64,000 nucleotides of DNA from Corynebacterium zhongnanshanii (GTDB taxonomy: Bacteria > Actinomycetota > Actinomycetes > Mycobacteriales > Mycobacteriaceae): positions 1,116,001 to 1,180,000 of the forward strand of contig NZ_CP061033.1 in assembly GCF_014490575.1 (NCBI RefSeq), given 5' to 3'. Under the pieces are notes generated by a model. The model saw only the letters and a program-made list of their open reading frames with translations. It did not search any database and was not told the origin of the DNA. A program made the position numbers and the translations under genes. This document shows, in pieces, positions 60,912 through 64,000 of this stretch (the stretch's first letter is position 1; every line of letters starts with the position of its first letter).

Positions 60912-62174
60912 CTAAAACAACTTGATGGGATTCACCACGTCAGCAACAATCACCATCGCGCCGAAGACCATCAGCACCACCGTCGCGGCGTAGGTCAGCG
61001 GCATGAGCTTGGTGTAATCGGCAGGACCACCGGGTGCCAAGCCTCGGCGCCTGCGGAAGAAGTCGCGGATCTTCTCCCACAGCACCACGGCGATGTGCCC
61101 GCCGTCCAGTGGCGGCAGCGGCAGCAGGTTGAATCCCGCCAGGAACAAGTTCAAGCTGGCCAGCATCATCCAGAAGGTCTGCCACTGCTCATACTGCACC
61201 AGCTCGCCGCCAACGCGCGAGGCACCCACCACAGACATAGGCGAATCCTGCTCGCGATTGCCACCGAAGATGGAGCGCACGAGGCCTGGCACGCGCTCCG
61301 GGATCGCGATCATTCCCTCGACCGTCTGGCTCACCATGGTGCCGGCGAAGTGCGCCGTGCCGCCCACTGCGGTGACCGGGTTGTACTCCAGAATCGTGTA
61401 CTCCGGCTGCTTGGCCTTGATGCCGATGGCGCCGGTCAGCATGGTGTTCCCGGCGGTGTTCAGCCGCTCCACCAGCTCAACCTGGACCGTCAGGTCCACC
61501 GCCTGGCCGCCACGATCCACCGTCGCGGGCACGCTGATGTGATCCCCTGCCGCGTGTGTGTCCTTATTATCCGACGCCACGCGCGAGATCTCCCGGGTTA
61601 ACGCCTGAAAATCTGGAGTGTCCACGCCGTTGAAGCGGGTGAAGGTATCCCCTGCGCGCACACCGGATTGTTCGGCAGGGCCGTTCCCTGTGCAGGGCTC
61701 CAGCGTGCCGTCCGCATTCTGAGACTGCGAGACACACGCGGTCTCCGCCACGGTGGGGGTGAACACCACGGAAGTGTCCGGCAATCCCCACTTGATGGCC
61801 ACGCCGTAGATGATCGCCAACGCCAGGATGACATTCATGATGATGCCGCCCAGCAACACGAAGATGCGCTTCACCGCGGATTGCCGGTACATGGCGTAGG
61901 GCTTTTCGTCCTCGGAGACCTCATCCAGCAGGGTCATACCCGCGATGTCGCAGAAGCCTCCCAGGGGCACGGCCTTCACGCCGTACTCCGTGGTTCCACC
62001 TGTCTTGCCCTTATAGGGACGGGTGAAGGACCAGATGGTGGGGCCAAAGCCCACGAAGTAGCGGCGCACGCGCATGCCGGTCATGCGTGCTGCCTGCATG
62101 TGACCCAATTCGTGCCAGGCGATGGAGAACATGATCCCCACCGCGAATAGCAGGACTCCTAGTCCAAAAGCCAC
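60912..62174 (-). CDS. rseP: Site-2 membrane metalloprotease RseP/Rip1-like
   Basis: The 420-residue protein has the zinc motif HELGH in the first helix (about residue 21), [11 protein letters not shown], a periplasmic PDZ domain (about 165-260) and the third ligand segment [11 protein letters not shown], with four helices in all. It cleaves membrane anti-sigma factors and similar proteins within the bilayer. The GTG start lies in the last codons of dxr (16-nt overlap). Confidence 0.95.
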   Translation of the reverse strand: MAFGLGVLLFAVGIMFSIAWHELGHMQAARMTGMRVRRYFVGFGPTIWSFTRPYKGKTGGTTEYGVKAVPLGGFCDIAGMTLLDEVSEDEKPYAMYRQSAVKRIFVLLGGIIMNVILALAIIYGVAIKWGLPDTSVVFTPTVAETACVSQSQNADGTLEPCTGNGPAEQSGVRAGDTFTRFNGVDTPDFQALTREISRVASDNKDTHAAGDHISVPATVDRGGQAVDLTVQVELVERLNTAGNTMLTGAIGIKAKQPEYTILEYNPVTAVGGTAHFAGTMVSQTVEGMIAIPERVPGLVRSIFGGNREQDSPMSVVGASRVGGELVQYEQWQTFWMMLASLNLFLAGFNLLPLPPLDGGHIAVVLWEKIRDFFRRRRGLAPGGPADYTKLMPLTYAATVVLMVFGAMVIVADVVNPIKLF

Positions 62175-63343
62175 GGTTGCATCCTCTCATGGGCCTTCGT
62201 GCGGGCCTCTCGTTCGGCAGCAAGGACGTCCTCAAGGTCGCGCGGTTGCGCCGCGAGGTGGGTGAGGTCGCTCATGACCACCTCGATGGTGTCCACAATG
62301 CGGGGGAAGCTCAAGCGCCCGTTCAAGAACTCCACGGCTGCTTCCTCGTTCACCGCGTTGTAGACCGCGGGCATAGTTCCACCGGCGGTTACGGCCTCCC
62401 GGGCCACGCGCACGGCCGGGAAGACCTCGTCGTCCAGCGGCTCAAACTCCCACGTGGCAGCCTGCCGGAAATCGAGCTTCGGCTGCGCGTCCGGCACGCG
62501 ATCCGGCCAGCCGAGCGCCAGGGAAATCGGGAGCTTCATGGACGGCGGCGAAGCCTGGGCAATCGTCGCACCATCGCAAAACGTCACCATGGAATGAACG
62601 ATCGACTGAGGGTGGACCGTCACCTCGATGCGTTCGGCGGGAATGCCAAACAGCAAACTCGCCTCAATTAATTCCAGCCCCTTATTCACCAAGGATGCAG
62701 AGTTCAACGTATTCATCTGCCCCATGGACCACGTCGGATGCTGGGCAGCCTGAAGCGGCGTCACAGGCTCCAACTGCTCTCGGGTCCAGCCACGGAACGG
62801 ACCGCCTGAGGCCGTCAGCACCAGCGTGTCCACCTCGTCGGCACGTCCGGCCAGCAGGCACTGAGCCATCGCGGAGTGTTCGGAATCCACGGGCACCAGT
62901 TGGCCGGGATCTGCGGCGTCGAGCACCAAGTGTCCACCCGCCACCAGCGATTCCTTATTGGCCAGCGCAAGTTTCGCCCGCGTGGCGAGCGTCGCCAGGG
63001 TGGCATCCAGCCCCAGCGAGCCCACCAGCGCGTTTAAAATGACGTCGTTGTCCGTCAGCGTCTCCGCACAGCTCTCCACCAACTGGCGGGCGGAATCCAC
63101 CCCGCGGATCACGTGTCCGTCCAGTTCGGCGTCGATGATGTCCGCAGAACGCTCCGACGCCACCGCCACGTGGTCGGCGGCAAGACCGAACTGGCGCGCT
63201 TGCTCGACCAGCAGCTCGGGCTGGGAGCCTTGCGCGGCGATGCCCACAAGCTCAAAGCGATCAGCGTTGTGTGCAATGACCTCAAGAGCCTGCGTTCCGA
63301 TCGAACCGGTACTTCCAAGAACAACAACTCGTGTCTTATTCAC
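62159..63343 (-). CDS. dxr: 1-deoxy-D-xylulose-5-phosphate reductoisomerase
   Basis: The 394-residue enzyme makes methylerythritol phosphate from DXP with NADPH, the committed MEP step and target of fosmidomycin. Visible are [38 protein letters not shown] and TASGGPFR. The GTG at 63343 gives the family's normal N-terminus; TAGACT lies 7 nt upstream and there is no ribosome site, so a leaderless transcript is likely. Confidence 0.96.
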   Translation of the reverse strand: MNKTRVVVLGSTGSIGTQALEVIAHNADRFELVGIAAQGSQPELLVEQARQFGLAADHVAVASERSADIIDAELDGHVIRGVDSARQLVESCAETLTDNDVILNALVGSLGLDATLATLATRAKLALANKESLVAGGHLVLDAADPGQLVPVDSEHSAMAQCLLAGRADEVDTLVLTASGGPFRGWTREQLEPVTPLQAAQHPTWSMGQMNTLNSASLVNKGLELIEASLLFGIPAERIEVTVHPQSIVHSMVTFCDGATIAQASPPSMKLPISLALGWPDRVPDAQPKLDFRQAATWEFEPLDDEVFPAVRVAREAVTAGGTMPAVYNAVNEEAAVEFLNGRLSFPRIVDTIEVVMSDLTHLAAQPRDLEDVLAAEREARTKAHERMQPWLLD

Positions 63344-63350
63344 GTCAGCT

Positions 63351-63356
63351 AGTCTA
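63351..63356 (-). promoter_or_regulatory. Probable -10 element of dxr
   Basis: TAGACT lies 7 nt before the GTG start of dxr; the upstream -35 region is weak (around TAGGTG). The spacing fits transcription starting at the GTG. Confidence 0.45.
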
Positions 63357-63470
63357 GCCTCACCCCAAAAATCACACCTAAATTCGGGACTGTCCCGGCG
63401 ATGATGCGCTATTTTCAGCAGATCTATGACAAAATGGCGGGGATAGAATTTTTTGACATCAGGAGGAATC

Positions 63471-63857
63471 GTGGCGTCCCACAAGAAGGAAGCTGAAGTT
63501 CACAACGGCGTCTCGACCGACGACGTGCCAAGCGCAGCCTGGGGCTGGAGCGCGCTGTCCACTCGAGCAATGGCAACCGCAGGTATCTGCGGTGGCCTGT
63601 TCCTGCTGGCCATGTTGTTCGGTAACCACCACGGCAACGTTGAGAACATCTACCTCATCGTCCTGGCCGTTGTGTGCTTCATTGGAACCACCATCATGGT
63701 GACCGGCCTTCCAGGTAAGCAGTCCACTCGCCTGCACGCGAACAACAAGCCAGTGGGTCACATCGAGCCTAACTGGAGCGCTGACCAGAAGAACCTCACC
63801 GGAGCCTACGCGGACCTCTCCGATGAAGAGCTGCTGGCTCTGAACATCAAGAAGTAG
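63471..63857 (+). CDS. DUF2631 family membrane protein
   Basis: The 128-residue protein starts at a GTG with AGGAGG 4 nt upstream. It has two membrane segments (about 38-55 [15 protein letters not shown] and 65-85 [18 protein letters not shown]) and a soluble C-terminal tail with a [14 protein letters not shown] end. DUF2631 proteins lie next to dxr in many corynebacteria and mycobacteria; function unknown. A strong terminator follows. Confidence 0.88.
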   Translation: MASHKKEAEVHNGVSTDDVPSAAWGWSALSTRAMATAGICGGLFLLAMLFGNHHGNVENIYLIVLAVVCFIGTTIMVTGLPGKQSTRLHANNKPVGHIEPNWSADQKNLTGAYADLSDEELLALNIKK

Positions 63858-63870
63858 TACCACTTCTTAA

Positions 63871-63900
63871 AAAGACCGCCGTTGATCGGCGGTCTTTTTT
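63871..63900 (+). terminator. Rho-independent terminator (bidirectional) after the DUF2631 gene
   Basis: An 11-bp stem (AAAGACCGCCG at 63871-63881 with CGGCGGTCTTT at 63887-63897, loop TTGAT) runs into T's on the plus strand. A-rich sequence on the left makes it usable by the convergent rlmN as well. Confidence 0.92.
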
Positions 63901-63901
63901 A

Positions 63902-64000
63902 TTATCGTTCCTCGGCGGCGAGCTGCCCACACGCAGCCGCGATTTCCTGCCCCTTGGTATCGCGGACGGTACACGCCACCCCTTGGGCCTCCACCAGGCG
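63902..64000 (-). CDS. rlmN: 23S rRNA/tRNA adenine-C2 methyltransferase RlmN, last 32 residues (partial)
   Basis: The minus-strand frame open at the right edge encodes [20 protein letters not shown] and ends in a TAA at 63902. The VRDTKGxEIxxACGQLA ending, including the cysteine that forms the methylation intermediate, is characteristic of RlmN. The rest lies beyond the window. Confidence 0.85.
   Translation of the reverse strand, partial: RLVEAQGVACTVRDTKGQEIAAACGQLAAEER

Overview
The window is a chromosomal core segment of a Corynebacterium (Actinobacteria, moderately high GC). The assignment rests on gene content and order: lexA/divS/nrdR, miaB-miaA-dapF, recA-recX, bioY-bioM-bioN, pgsA-cinA-clgR-pspA, dapB-thyX-dapA-rnj-ftsK, rimP-nusA-ylxR-infB-rbfA, mqo, mycothione reductase, a ChrSA/HrtBA heme module and dxr-rseP-ispG. 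Mycothione reductase and membrane-linked malate:quinone oxidoreductase support it. The species cannot be fixed from the sequence alone. No rRNA, tRNA, CRISPR array, insertion sequence, prophage or plasmid feature was seen. Genes are tightly packed, with no gene-free stretch over 300 bases.

Layout. 1-5.4 kb: the 3' part of hrpA, nrdR, the SOS pair divS/lexA, and a sugR-like regulator without its usual sugar-PTS neighbours. 5.4-15.4 kb: RNA modification and DNA repair (hflX, miaA, miaB, recX, recA), dapF, and several conserved proteins of unknown function. 15.4-17.4 kb: a biotin ECF transporter (bioYMN). 17.4-21 kb: envelope stress and phospholipid genes (pspA, clgR, cinA, pgsA), then terC behind a probable yybP-ykoY manganese riboswitch. 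21-31.8 kb: ftsK, rnj, the dapA-thyX-dapB lysine/thymidylate cluster, pnp, and rpsO with a structured leader. 31.8-36.6 kb: ribF, truB, and a pptT/pptH-like pair that would add and remove the phosphopantetheine arm. 36.6-44.4 kb: the translation operon, a Tat-type lipoprotein and proS. 44.4-50 kb: yaaA, an HNH (13E12-like) endonuclease with a candidate LexA box, cobA, a short SelO and mqo. 50-64 kb: mtr, an SDR, map, a penicillin-binding lipoprotein, the heme sensor/exporter, the MEP-pathway genes ispG and dxr flanking rseP, a DUF2631 protein, and the last codons of rlmN.

Regulation visible in the sequence. LexA boxes occur at lexA/divS, recA and the HNH gene. A BioQ-type operator covers the bioY promoter. 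Eleven genes have a TANNNT hexamer 6-7 nt before the start codon, the layout of leaderless transcripts. Three divergent pairs (ribF/truB, proS/yaaA, cobA/selO) pack both such promoters between start codons only 30-34 bp apart. Four convergent pairs end on a shared CTAG or TTAA, and the mqo terminator hairpin lies inside the last codons of selO.
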